Source: Lachnospiraceae bacterium
GTDB lineage: Bacteria > Bacillota_A > Clostridia > Lachnospirales > Lachnospiraceae
Length of the DNA stretch: 14,378 nucleotides
Direction: 5' to 3'
Assembly (NCBI GenBank): GCA_017430765.1
Contig: JAFRMI010000043.1
Location: 1 to 14,378, forward strand
The notes under the pieces were generated by a model that was not told the origin of the DNA, did no database searches, and saw only the letters and a list, made by a program, of their open reading frames with translations. Position numbers and translations under genes: made by a program. Below, one piece after another: positions 1-7,358 of the stretch. How positions within the stretch are numbered: the stretch's first letter is position 1; each line of letters opens with the position of its first letter.

Positions 1-150
1 AAAACGGACAGCCAGTCCGCAGGATGCGGTGAGTTCCCTCGGAATCGGCATGATGGTGACCGAAAAACGCTCTTTCAGCACCCCCTCCGCCTCCATAACG
101 GAGGGAGTGTTTGGAAAAGTCATGATCAGATATTTTTCTTCGTTACTCAT
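1..150 (-). CDS. DUF3343 family protein, 5' part only (runs off the left edge)
   Basis: Read on the minus strand from an ATG at 150, this frame stays open for 50 codons to the window edge. The protein begins MSNEEKYLIMTFPNT and continues to a PIPRELTASCGLA segment at residues 36-48. The early 'YLI-TFP' strand and the 'P-P-R-E-hydroxy-SCG-A' segment with its single Cys are what I know from DUF3343, a family of roughly 80-residue proteins often described as putative Se/S carrier-like and frequently found near selenium or sulfur-transfer genes. A perfect AGGAGGA (complement of 157-163) lies 7 bases upstream of the ATG, which supports this start. It is transcribed away from hisH, so any partner genes lie outside the window. 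Family assignment is by eye; the function is not established. Confidence 0.8.
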   Translation of the reverse strand, partial: MSNEEKYLIMTFPNTPSVMEAEGVLKERFSVTIMPIPRELTASCGLAVRF

Positions 151-470
151 TAAGTGTCCTCCTGTAAGATGTCGACAGCTTAACCCGCTTAACAGTTCTC
201 CGTCTTTTTCAGCTGCGGTTCCCGGGCAGGAAAGGAAGCGGATTGCGAATGTTCGGTTTCCACATCTGTTCGCACCGTCATTTGATGAGAAAAATGTAGC
301 ACCTGTACCATCCGGTGTCAAACGACTTCCGATATCGGGAAACGAATTTCCGGCCTGCGCAGGGATGTTCTCGGGCGTCATATGGCGCAGCTGCTGTTAA
401 AAGCGTTGAAAAGACGGCCTGTATGAAGTATATTTGAAACGGTTCCGATTGAAGTAAAGGGGAAAGATAC
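151..470. other. Divergent intergenic region between the DUF3343 gene and hisH
   Basis: These 320 bases hold the DUF3343 ribosome binding site (157-163), a short direct repeat GCTTAAC at 178-184 and 187-193, a 10-base palindrome CCGATATCGG at 329-338, and the hisH promoter at 406-434. The open frames crossing it have no recognisable protein features. I did not find a convincing minus-strand promoter for the DUF3343 gene, nor a T-box, riboswitch or terminator. Confidence 0.6.
406..434 (+). promoter_or_regulatory. Promoter of the hisH-hisF run (SigA type)
   Basis: A -35 box TTGAAA (406-411) and a -10 box TATATT (429-434) are separated by exactly 17 bases; each matches the consensus at 5 of 6 positions. 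Transcription would start near 441, leaving a leader of about 30 bases before the hisH ATG at 471, too short for an attenuator. It is the best -35/-10 pair in this part of the window. The assignment is by pattern only. Confidence 0.7.
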
Positions 471-1085
471 ATGGTCGCAATTATAGATTATGATGCCGGT
501 AATGTTAAAAGCGTGGAGAAAGCTGTCGAGAAGCTGGGACATGAAGCGTGTCTGACGAGGGATCCGGAGCAGATCCTTAATGCGGATCATGTGATCCTTC
601 CCGGTGTCGGAAATTTCGGCGATGCGATGGGGAACCTGGAGAGGTATGGACTTGTCCCGGTGATCCGCGAAGTGATTCAGAGAAAGATCCCATTTCTCGG
701 CATCTGTGTCGGAATGCAGCTCCTCTTTGAAGGCAGTGAGGAAAGCCCCGGTGTAAAAGGCCTCGGCATCCTGAAAGGAACCGTGAAACGGTTCCCGGAA
801 AGAGAAGGGTTTAAAATTCCCCAGATCGGTTGGAATTCGATTCATCTGATGAATGAGGGAGATCTGTTCAAAGATATTCCCGGCAACTCATATGTATATT
901 TCGTTCACTCATATTATGTGGACGCGGTTAATACAAATTGTGTGAAGGCAGTTTCAGAATACAGCTGCATTTTTCACGCTTCCGTGCAGAAGGGCAGGAT
1001 CTGCGCGACGCAGTTCCATCCTGAAAAATCAGGGGACGTCGGCCTTTCGATCCTGGAGAATTTTATCAAAATGAAATCGGAATAG
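471..1085 (+). CDS. hisH: Imidazole glycerol phosphate synthase, glutamine amidotransferase subunit HisH
   Basis: HisH hydrolyses glutamine and channels the ammonia to HisF, which builds imidazole glycerol phosphate and AICAR in histidine synthesis. The 204-residue protein is full length for the family. It opens with the class I amidotransferase strand [10 protein letters not shown], has the oxyanion-hole region [11 protein letters not shown] near residue 43, the nucleophile Cys79 in GICVGMQLL, and His183 and Glu185 in QFHPEKS, completing the catalytic triad. The ATG at 471 follows a purine-rich AAAGGGGAAAG. The stop overlaps the hisF ribosome binding site, so the two subunits are probably translationally linked. 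The gene is first in its transcript, 37 bases after the proposed -10 box. hisA, often found between hisH and hisF, is not here. Confidence 0.95.
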   Translation: MVAIIDYDAGNVKSVEKAVEKLGHEACLTRDPEQILNADHVILPGVGNFGDAMGNLERYGLVPVIREVIQRKIPFLGICVGMQLLFEGSEESPGVKGLGILKGTVKRFPEREGFKIPQIGWNSIHLMNEGDLFKDIPGNSYVYFVHSYYVDAVNTNCVKAVSEYSCIFHASVQKGRICATQFHPEKSGDVGLSILENFIKMKSE

Positions 1086-1093
1086 GAGTGCTT

Positions 1094-1855
1094 ATGCTGA
1101 CGAAAAGAATTATACCCTGTCTGGATGTGAACGGGGGACGTGTCGTGAAAGGCGTTAATTTTGTCAATCTGACGGATGCCGGTGATCCCGTCGAGATCGC
1201 GAAGGCCTATAACGCGGCGGGCGCGGACGAACTTGTATTTTTGGACATCACGGCGACTTCTGATAAAAGGAATACGGTTGTGGATCTCGTACGCCGCGTC
1301 GCGGAACAGGTCTTCATACCTTTTACAGTGGGAGGCGGTATTCGTACGGTCGATGACATGCGGGCAATCCTGCGGGAAGGCGCGGATAAGATATCCGTCA
1401 ATTCCGCAGCGGTCAGGAATCCGCAGCTCATTCGGGACGGAGCGATGAAATTCGGAAATCAGTGTATCGTCGTCGCGATTGACGCGAGGCGCCGCCCGCG
1501 AGGAGATGGGTGGACGGTCTATGTGAAAGGCGGCCGCGAGGACACCGGGATTGACGCGGTCGAGTGGGCGGAGAAAGCTGTGTCCCTTGGAGCCGGAGAA
1601 ATCCTGCTTACCTCAATGGATGCGGATGGAACTAAGGCCGGTTATGACCTGCCGCTTACCCGCACCATCGCCGATCATGTCGGTGTGCCAGTGATTGCCT
1701 CCGGCGGTGCCGGGTCTCTGGAAGACTTCTACACGGCCCTTACGGAAGGAGGCGCGGACGCCGCCCTTGCGGCTTCTCTGTTTCATTATAAGGAGCTTGA
1801 GATCCGGGAAGTTAAGGAGTATCTCTCCGCGAAAGGCGTACCGGTGCGCCTTTAA
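1094..1855 (+). CDS. hisF: Imidazole glycerol phosphate synthase, cyclase subunit HisF
   Basis: HisF is the (beta/alpha)8-barrel partner of HisH that turns PRFAR plus ammonia into imidazole glycerol phosphate and AICAR. The 253-residue protein has the family start [12 protein letters not shown] with the catalytic Asp11, the second catalytic Asp130 in VVAID, and the phosphate-binding glycine loops FTVGGGIR (about 78-84) and ASGGAGS towards the C terminus. I chose the ATG at 1094 rather than the in-frame GTG at 1088, because AGGAG (1084-1088) lies 5 bases before the ATG and the resulting N terminus matches HisF proteins. The hisH stop (1083-1085) lies within this ribosome binding site. The protein is complete, with no missing key residue. 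Confidence 0.96.
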   Translation: MLTKRIIPCLDVNGGRVVKGVNFVNLTDAGDPVEIAKAYNAAGADELVFLDITATSDKRNTVVDLVRRVAEQVFIPFTVGGGIRTVDDMRAILREGADKISVNSAAVRNPQLIRDGAMKFGNQCIVVAIDARRRPRGDGWTVYVKGGREDTGIDAVEWAEKAVSLGAGEILLTSMDADGTKAGYDLPLTRTIADHVGVPVIASGGAGSLEDFYTALTEGGADAALAASLFHYKELEIREVKEYLSAKGVPVRL

Positions 1856-1946
1856 TGTGCAGGACACCGATACAGATCTGCTTCAGCTGCGGCAGCGGGA
1901 CTGTTTCCGGTGCGGAAGATAACAGATCCTTTTAAGTATTGCCGGT

Positions 1947-2648
1947 ATGTCTGCCGATGGCAGCGGAATGGGGATGGATATGGCGATCGAAGGTGCATGG
2001 GAAGAAGCGCTCAAAGGAGAGTTCAGAAAGCCTTATTACGCAAAACTTTATAAGACGGTGCTCAGCGAATACAAAACGCGCGAGATCTATCCTCCCAGCC
2101 GGGATATCTTTAACGCGTTTGCATTTACGCCGCTTCCGGACGTGAAAGCGGTTATTCTGGGACAGGATCCGTACCATGAACCCGGACAGGCGAACGGTCT
2201 TTGCTTCTCCGTTCATAAGGGCGTCCGGATACCCCCGTCGCTTGTTAACATCTATCAGGAACTGCACGACGATCTGGGCTGCTCCATCCCATCGCACGGC
2301 GATCTGACAAAATGGGCAGGGGAAGGAGTTCTTCTTCTTAATACTGTCCTGACAGTGCAGGCGCACCGTGCGAACTCCCACAAAAATATCGGGTGGGAAG
2401 AGTTTACCGACGCGGCGATCCGGGTGCTTGCCGATGAGGACCGGCCCCTTGTGTTTATTCTCTGGGGAGGGGCTGCCAGAAGAAAGAAAAGCATGATCAG
2501 AAATCCAAAACACCTGGTCATCGAGTCGGCGCACCCGTCGCCCCTCTCCGCATATGGCGGATTTTTCGGAAGCAGGCCTTTTTCCAGATGCAATGCATTT
2601 TTGGAAGAGAACGGTATCCCGCCGATTGACTGGCAGATTGAACCGTGA
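1947..2648 (+). CDS. ung: Uracil-DNA glycosylase, family 1
   Basis: Ung removes uracil from DNA, starting base excision repair. The protein shows the water-activating motif GQDPYH at residues 72-77 (Asp74 catalytic) and the minor-groove loop HPSPLS starting at His196, both diagnostic of family 1, plus LLLNTVLTV and the VFILWGG strand. Length is about 220-233 residues depending on the start. The first ATG (1947) has little in front of it; in-frame ATGs also occur at 1968, 1974 and 1980. The last gives MAIEGAWEEALKGEF, which lines up best with usual Ung N termini, and GGAATGGGG upstream could serve 1974 or 1980. The start is therefore uncertain by up to 33 bases. It lies 91 bases after hisF, with no terminator between, so it is probably in the same transcript. 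Confidence 0.95.
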   Translation: MSADGSGMGMDMAIEGAWEEALKGEFRKPYYAKLYKTVLSEYKTREIYPPSRDIFNAFAFTPLPDVKAVILGQDPYHEPGQANGLCFSVHKGVRIPPSLVNIYQELHDDLGCSIPSHGDLTKWAGEGVLLLNTVLTVQAHRANSHKNIGWEEFTDAAIRVLADEDRPLVFILWGGAARRKKSMIRNPKHLVIESAHPSPLSAYGGFFGSRPFSRCNAFLEENGIPPIDWQIEP

Positions 2649-2675
2649 GCGAGACTTGAATAAAGGAGTTACCCT

Positions 2676-4313
2676 ATGGCGGATTCTAAAAAAGGCGCGG
2701 TAGTCAGACAGGCTGCATTTCTTATGGCAGCCCAGATGACCTCGAGCGTGATCGGGCTTCTCTACAGAAGCCCGCTCCGGCACTATATGGGAAGCATTGG
2801 GGCCGGATACTATCAATATGCCTTCGAATGGTATACGATTATCCTCCTGATCGCATCCTACAGTATACCGAGTGCGGTCTCGAAAGTAATGGCGGAACGT
2901 CTGGCGGTCCGTCGATACAAGGATGCGTTTAAGGTATTCAAAGCCGCCCTTCTCTATGTCCTTGCGGCAGGAACCGTGGGTGCGGCGGCCGCATTCTTCG
3001 GGGCGCCCTTTATCATGCGCAAGTCTCCGGATGCGGTGACGGCTCTGCGGATGCTTTCCCCGACCATCTTTCTCTCCGGTTTCCTCGGTGTCTTCCGCGG
3101 TTTTTTCCAGGCTCATAACACCATGAAGCCGACGGCGGTGTCACAGGTTGCGGAACAGATTATGAACGCGGTTTTTTCGGTCGTGATGGCTTATTTCCTG
3201 ACAAAACCGTTTATGGGAAATGAAGCCCTGATGGCCAAGTATGGGGCGGCCGGCGGAACGATCGGTACGGGAGTCGGTGTTGTGACGGGCCTTGTTCTTA
3301 TGCTCGGCGTATACCTTCTCAACCGCGATCTCATCGAGGGACGGGTGGCTGCAGACAGGACGGAGAAGGAGGAGACGTACCGGGATGTATTCAAGGTGAT
3401 CCTTCTTATGTGCACGCCGATCATTCTCGCAACCTGCGTCTACAATCTTACATCCGTAGTGGACCAGGAGATATTCAAACAGATTATGACGAGAAAGGGA
3501 ACGGATGCCGGAGAGATCGCATCTCTTTACGGACTCTTCGGTTATCAGGTAAAGCCGATCATTAATATTCCGATTGCCCTGGCATCCGCGACGTCCACCG
3601 CGCTGATTCCCGCTGTGGCGACTTCCGTCGCTTCCGGAGAGAGAGGGGGCGCCGTAGAGAAGATCGATGAGTGCGTGAAGCTGACACTGTTTATCGCGAT
3701 TCCCTCGGCCTTTGGCGTGGGAATCCTTTCCTACCCCGTCATGTACGCCCTGTATCCGGGATCGGATGTGCGCGGAGCTGCGATATTACTCTCGCTCGGA
3801 GCGGTCTCGGTCATCTCTTATTCTCTATCAACCGTGACGAACGGGGTACTGCAGGGGCTCGGCTTTCCCAGACTTCCTGTGATCCATGCCGCCATCGGAC
3901 TCCTTGTCAATGTCGTGATTACTGTCATTACGGTTCTTATGGGACTCCACGTGTATGGGATTCTTGCCGCGACGGTGGTGTACTCCATCACTGTGATGTT
4001 TTTAAATGCCCGATCCGTCCGGAAACTGGCCGGATACAGGCACTCTCTGCGGCAGTTCCTTCCGCCGCTTAAGAGCGCATTTGTCATGGGTATCGCGGTG
4101 GCCGTTATCTACTGGGCGCCTAAGATATTCCTTCCGGGTATATTCGGACGATATCTTATTAGTGCGCTGCTTATGGCGGTTTCTGTACTTGCCGGAATAT
4201 TGGTGTATTTTATCATTTACGGAAAAGTGTCTGACCTGACGGATGATGAACTTCGCAGGATGCCAATGGGAACGAGGCTGCTGTCTCTTCTTCGAAAGCT
4301 TCATGTAAGATAG
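2676..4313 (+). CDS. MurJ/SpoVB-type lipid-linked precursor flippase (MOP superfamily membrane protein)
   Basis: The 545-residue protein is almost wholly hydrophobic, with about 14 likely membrane segments, and belongs to the group containing SpoVB, YtgP/MurJ and related polysaccharide exporters, which flip undecaprenyl-linked precursors such as lipid II across the membrane. Typical marks are the N-terminal stretch with RSPLRHYMGS (31-40) and YQYAFEWY, and the RGFFQ...MKPTAVSQVAEQ segment (141-161) that is characteristic of this family. The ATG at 2676 follows AAAGGAG with normal spacing, 27 bases after ung. From sequence alone I cannot say whether it handles lipid II generally, a spore-cortex precursor or another glycan. 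Co-location with hisHF and queH gives no clue about its substrate. It appears intact. Confidence 0.9.
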   Translation: MADSKKGAVVRQAAFLMAAQMTSSVIGLLYRSPLRHYMGSIGAGYYQYAFEWYTIILLIASYSIPSAVSKVMAERLAVRRYKDAFKVFKAALLYVLAAGTVGAAAAFFGAPFIMRKSPDAVTALRMLSPTIFLSGFLGVFRGFFQAHNTMKPTAVSQVAEQIMNAVFSVVMAYFLTKPFMGNEALMAKYGAAGGTIGTGVGVVTGLVLMLGVYLLNRDLIEGRVAADRTEKEETYRDVFKVILLMCTPIILATCVYNLTSVVDQEIFKQIMTRKGTDAGEIASLYGLFGYQVKPIINIPIALASATSTALIPAVATSVASGERGGAVEKIDECVKLTLFIAIPSAFGVGILSYPVMYALYPGSDVRGAAILLSLGAVSVISYSLSTVTNGVLQGLGFPRLPVIHAAIGLLVNVVITVITVLMGLHVYGILAATVVYSITVMFLNARSVRKLAGYRHSLRQFLPPLKSAFVMGIAVAVIYWAPKIFLPGIFGRYLISALLMAVSVLAGILVYFIIYGKVSDLTDDELRRMPMGTRLLSLLRKLHVR

Positions 4314-4346
4314 GGACAAAACGGATTAGACAGGAAGGCTGTGCTT

Positions 4347-4958
4347 ATGGACAGAAAAAGGAATTACCAAAAAGAACTGGACAGGATCATTGAAACCATC
4401 GAGGCGGAGGGACGAACCCCCCGCCTTCTTCTGCATTCCTGCTGTGCGCCGTGCAGCACTTATGTGCTGGAGTATCTGTCCCGGTATTTCACGATCACGG
4501 ATTATTATTATAATCCGAACATAACAGAGCAGGAAGAATATTCACACCGCCTGAAAGAACTGGAAAGACTGATTCGGGAGATGCCTTTTCTGCATCCTGT
4601 GGCGTTTAAGGCAGGATGCTTTGAACCGGAGCGGTTTTTTGAAGCGGTGCGGGGGCTTGAGAAGTGTGAAGAGGGGGGAGAGCGCTGCCGCGCATGCTTC
4701 CGTCTCCGGCTGGCTGAAGCCGCCAGAATCGCTGCGGAGGGCGGGTTTGATTATGTGACCACGACGCTTACGATTTCACCGCTCAAAGATGCGGAAGTTC
4801 TAAACCGGATCGGAGAGGAAGAGGCGGATGCGCATGGTGTGAAGTGGCTGCCGTGCGATTTCAAGAAAAAAGGAGGATTTCAACGTTCTACGGAACTCTC
4901 GCAAAAGTACGGGCTTTACAGGCAGAACTACTGCGGATGTGTGTTTTCGAAAAGATAA
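4347..4958 (+). CDS. queH: Epoxyqueuosine reductase QueH (DUF208)
   Basis: QueH reduces epoxyqueuosine to queuosine in the tRNA wobble position, the last step of queuosine formation, and replaces the unrelated QueG in many Firmicutes. The 203-residue protein carries the family cysteines: the adjacent pair in HSCCAPC (Cys32, Cys33, plus Cys36), CRAC (Cys114, Cys117), and CGC near the C terminus (Cys196, Cys198), a set expected to bind a 4Fe-4S cluster and further iron. YNPNI (about 55-59) is another family signature. I chose the ATG at 4347: CAGGAAGG (4331-4338) lies 8 bases upstream, whereas the in-frame GTG at 4341 is too close to it. The gene follows the flippase by 33 bases and is the last of this run. 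No other queuosine gene is in the window. Confidence 0.93.
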   Translation: MDRKRNYQKELDRIIETIEAEGRTPRLLLHSCCAPCSTYVLEYLSRYFTITDYYYNPNITEQEEYSHRLKELERLIREMPFLHPVAFKAGCFEPERFFEAVRGLEKCEEGGERCRACFRLRLAEAARIAAEGGFDYVTTTLTISPLKDAEVLNRIGEEEADAHGVKWLPCDFKKKGGFQRSTELSQKYGLYRQNYCGCVFSKR

Positions 4959-5014
4959 ATCGCTGTGTAAGCGGATCGCATAAATTTGGAAAGAAATGCT
5001 GCAAACCGGCGCCG

Positions 5015-5032
5015 TGCGGCCGGAAAGCCGCA
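5015..5032 (+). other. Short GC-rich hairpin between queH and the acetyltransferase gene
   Basis: TGCGGC (5015-5020) and GCCGCA (5027-5032) form a perfect 6-base stem around the loop CGGAAA. No run of T follows, so it is not a classical intrinsic terminator. It lies in the 133-base gap 4959-5091, in which I found no convincing promoter. It could weakly attenuate read-through or be chance. Confidence 0.3.
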
Positions 5033-5091
5033 GCTCCCCAAAAGGGTGAAACGGAGAGCGAGGAAAGAAATTTTGCGATCGGGTGTGTTTT

Positions 5092-5682
5092 ATGGAAGAA
5101 AAGAAAAAGAATGAGTTATGGATCCGGGACGCACGTCCCGATGATGTGGAGCGACTGCTTGCAATCTACGGATATTATGTGGAAAATACAGCCGTCTCAT
5201 TCGAATATGCGGTGCCGGAAAAAGAAGAATTTCTCAGAAGAATGCAAAAGATCACGAAGCGATATCCGTATCTTGCCGCGGGAATGGGGGAGGAGATTCT
5301 CGGATTTGCCTATGCGGGACCTTTTATAGAGCGGGCGGCGTATGACTGGTCCGTGGAACTGACGATCTATCTCGATCCCACGGCACAGGGCCGCGGACTT
5401 GGCCGGAAACTCTATGAGGAACTGATCGGAAGACTTAAAGCAGCCGGTATTCTGAACCTCTACGCGTGTATCGCCGATCCGGAGACGGAAGACGAATACC
5501 TGACGAAGGCCAGTGTGCATTTTCATGAGCGCCTCGGTTTCAAAACAGCGGGGAGATTTCATAAATGCGGCTTTAAATTCGGACGGTGGTACGATATGGT
5601 CTGGATGGAAAGAATTCTGGGAGAACATCGCAGCGGTGAGGGAATCGCGCCGGATCATTTTTCAGGAAAGGGAAGAAAATGA
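5092..5682 (+). CDS. GNAT family N-acetyltransferase, phosphinothricin acetyltransferase-like
   Basis: The 196-residue protein has the GNAT fold marks: an N-terminal IRDARPDDVERL segment (11-22), a central YLDPTAQGRGLGRKL stretch (93-107) whose QGRGLG binds the acetyl-CoA pyrophosphate, and the late FHERLGFKTAGRFHKCGFKFGRWYDMVWM region. The order 'N-T-A-VSFEY', 'GFAYAGPF-ER-AY-WSVE' and 'GF---G-F---G-K-GRWYD' is that of the phosphinothricin or methionine-sulfone/sulfoximine acetyltransferase group; the real substrate is unknown. I prefer the ATG at 5092 over an in-frame GTG at 5083, though the ribosome binding site is poor for both (TCGGG at 5079-5083). The last codons overlap the start of the next small gene by 4 bases (ATGA). 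The C-terminal tail after residue 178 is polar and probably disordered. Confidence 0.88.
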   Translation: MEEKKKNELWIRDARPDDVERLLAIYGYYVENTAVSFEYAVPEKEEFLRRMQKITKRYPYLAAGMGEEILGFAYAGPFIERAAYDWSVELTIYLDPTAQGRGLGRKLYEELIGRLKAAGILNLYACIADPETEDEYLTKASVHFHERLGFKTAGRFHKCGFKFGRWYDMVWMERILGEHRSGEGIAPDHFSGKGRK

Positions 5683-5828
5683 CCAAAGAAGAGCTTCGCA
5701 GATATATGGTACAGTACCCGGTCCCGGCTGATGAACTGACCCCCGCTGAAAGAAGTGAGCTGCTTAACGCGGGGAAGGAGCAAATCCGTCTGAAATGCCT
5801 TGCGCAACAGCACTCTGTTGAATTATAA
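5679..5828 (+). CDS. Small 49-residue protein of unknown function, coupled to the acetyltransferase gene
   Basis: An ATG at 5679 overlaps the stop of the acetyltransferase gene in ATGA, and the frame runs 49 codons to a TAA at 5826-5828. A purine-rich AGGAAAGGGAAG (5664-5675) sits just upstream at suitable spacing. The protein starts MTKEELRRYMVQYPVPADEL and continues with TPAERSELLNAGKEQIRL, ending LAQQHSVEL. It is charged and likely made of two short helices joined by a proline-containing turn, with no membrane segment or signal peptide and one Cys (Cys40). I do not recognise a family. Stop/start coupling and the ribosome binding site favour a real gene; the small size leaves doubt. Its last bases overlap the proposed argH promoter. 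Confidence 0.6.
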   Translation: MTKEELRRYMVQYPVPADELTPAERSELLNAGKEQIRLKCLAQQHSVEL

Positions 5829-5829
5829 T
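5800..5829 (+). promoter_or_regulatory. Promoter of argH, inside the end of the small upstream gene
   Basis: A perfect TATAAT (5824-5829) overlaps the stop codon of the 49-residue gene. The best -35 partner is TTGCGC (5800-5805), 18 bases upstream, which only matches the consensus in its TTG. Transcription would begin near 5836, leaving a leader of about 57 bases before the argH ATG at 5893. The strong -10 with a weak -35 would fit a regulated promoter. Confidence 0.55.
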
Positions 5830-5840
5830 GTATCAATTCA
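5819..5840. promoter_or_regulatory. Candidate operator: TGAATT/AATTCA palindrome over the argH -10 box
   Basis: TGAATT (5819-5824) and AATTCA (5835-5840) form a perfect 6-base inverted repeat with a 10-base AT-rich gap that contains most of the TATAAT box. ArgR/AhrC operators are built from TGAAT...ATTCA half-sites, normally 4 bases apart, so this spacing is unusual. The left half with ATGTA (5828-5832) gives a poorer match at the normal spacing. Its place over the -10 box of an arginine gene is suggestive, not proof. Confidence 0.4.
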
Positions 5841-5892
5841 GTCAGATTTCATGGTACGCTCTCTTTGCACCATACAGGAAGGAGCAGCAATT

Positions 5893-7287
5893 ATGGCACA
5901 GCTTTGGGGAGGAAGGTTCACAAAAGAGACGGATGACCTCGTCTATGCTTTTAACGCGTCCCTTTCGTTCGACAGGCGGCTGTTTGAGCAGGATGTGCGC
6001 GGCAGCATTGCGCACGCCGCGATGCTCGCCGCACAGGGGATCATCTCTGAAGAAGACGGGGAACAGATCATAGAGGGGCTCGAGGGCATTCTTAAGGATG
6101 TAGAGGACGGAGCACTCGCCGTAGAGGGCGAAGCGGAGGATATTCACAGCTTTGTCGAGGCGGAGCTCACAAAGAGGATCGGAGATGCGGGCAAACGCCT
6201 GCATACCGGCCGCTCGCGGAATGACCAGGTGGCTCTTGATATGCGGCTTTTCATGCGGGATGAACTCGATGAGACGGCGGACCTTCTAAAAGAGCTTCTC
6301 AGTGCGGTCTTTGCGATCATGGAACGGGAAAAGGACACATATATGCCGGGCTTTACGCATCTCCAGAAAGCCCAGCCCGTGACGTGCGGCCACCACTTCG
6401 GGGCGTATTTTGAGATGTTCAGGAGGGACTATGAGCGGCTTATTTCCATCCGGGAGCGCATGAACGTGTGCCCGCTTGGGAGCGGGGCGCTCGCAGGAAC
6501 CACATACCCGCTTGACCGAAACTTTACGGCGTCCCTGCTTGGCTTTGACCGGCCGTGCAGCAATTCGATGGACGGTGTCTCGGACCGGGATTATGTGATC
6601 GAGATCCTGGGTTCGTTCGCGATCACGATGATGCATCTGTCCAGGCTTTCCGAGGAGATCATCATCTGGAATTCCAACGAGTACCGTTTTATAGAGCTGG
6701 ATGACACATATGCGACCGGAAGCAGCATCATGCCGCAGAAGAAGAACCCGGACATCGCAGAGCTCATCCGCGGAAAGACGGGGCGCGTGTACGGCGCTAT
6801 GAACTCCCTGCTTGTTACCATGAAGGGGATTCCGCTTGCCTATGACAAGGATATGCAGGAGGACAAAGAGCTGACATTTGATGCGGTCGACACGACGAAA
6901 GGCTGCATCAGGCTCATGACCGGCATGCTCATGACGTCTTCGTTCAATGCGGAGCGGATGGCGGAGAGTGCCTGCGGCGGTTTCGCGAATGCGACAGATG
7001 CGGCGGATTACCTTGTCAGGAAGGGCGTTCCTTTCCGGGACGCACACGGTGTGATCGGAAGACTTGTACTTACGTGCATTGAGCGCGGGATCCGGATGGA
7101 CGATCTTCCCCTTGCTGATTACCGGGCGGAGTGTGCCGCATTTGATGAAGATATTTATGAGGCGATTTCGCTCAAAACCTGTGTGGAGAGAAGAACGACG
7201 AAAGGAGCGCCCGGCGCGATGGAAGAGGAGCTTGCAGGTGCGCGCGCTTTTCTGATTCGTACCGGTGCTTTGGAGACGGGAGAGTAA
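5893..7287 (+). CDS. argH: Argininosuccinate lyase
   Basis: ArgH splits argininosuccinate into arginine and fumarate, the last step of arginine synthesis. The 464-residue protein is standard length and starts with the family's MAQLWGGRFTKETDDLV. It has HTGRSRNDQVALD (about 104-116), the catalytic-base region FTHLQKAQP (His157), and the signature loop GSSIMPQKKNPD (276-287) that carries the catalytic serine. The ATG at 5893 is preceded by AGGAAGGAG (5877-5885) at good spacing; the open frame extends 31 codons further upstream but that part is not ArgH-like. argG is not adjacent. The gene appears to have its own promoter and possible operator just upstream. The next gene, asd, follows after 71 bases with no terminator. 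Confidence 0.97.
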   Translation: MAQLWGGRFTKETDDLVYAFNASLSFDRRLFEQDVRGSIAHAAMLAAQGIISEEDGEQIIEGLEGILKDVEDGALAVEGEAEDIHSFVEAELTKRIGDAGKRLHTGRSRNDQVALDMRLFMRDELDETADLLKELLSAVFAIMEREKDTYMPGFTHLQKAQPVTCGHHFGAYFEMFRRDYERLISIRERMNVCPLGSGALAGTTYPLDRNFTASLLGFDRPCSNSMDGVSDRDYVIEILGSFAITMMHLSRLSEEIIIWNSNEYRFIELDDTYATGSSIMPQKKNPDIAELIRGKTGRVYGAMNSLLVTMKGIPLAYDKDMQEDKELTFDAVDTTKGCIRLMTGMLMTSSFNAERMAESACGGFANATDAADYLVRKGVPFRDAHGVIGRLVLTCIERGIRMDDLPLADYRAECAAFDEDIYEAISLKTCVERRTTKGAPGAMEEELAGARAFLIRTGALETGE

Positions 7288-7358
7288 AAAGCGGCCATTG
7301 TGAATGATGGTTACGATGCTGAGTGCACCTGGCATATTGCAAAGAGGAGGAAGAAACA

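Noticed and set aside
178..193. Direct repeat GCTTAAC twice, 9 bases apart, upstream of the DUF3343 gene
   Set aside because: Seven bases repeated twice is easily chance; no promoter could be placed next to it.
29..400. A 123-codon plus-strand frame at the left edge
   Set aside because: It overlaps the DUF3343 gene on the opposite strand, has no good ribosome binding site and its protein has no family features, low-complexity aside.
1088..1096. In-frame GTGCTTATG at the hisF start (1088-1096), and the same nine bases at the queH start (4341-4349), as longer GTG starts
   Set aside because: In both cases the ribosome binding site spacing and the family N terminus favour the ATG. The shared nine bases look like coincidence.
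1932..3116. A 394-codon minus-strand frame opposite ung and the flippase gene
   Set aside because: The protein is Arg/His-rich with no family marks, as expected of the reverse of coding DNA, and it lies wholly across two clear genes.
4844..5329. A plus-strand frame bridging queH and the acetyltransferase gene
   Set aside because: It overlaps both genes out of frame and its protein is basic and Cys-rich without pattern.
7288..7358. Possible lysine riboswitch before asd
   Set aside because: Only 71 bases separate argH from asd, too few for that riboswitch, and no matching stems are visible.
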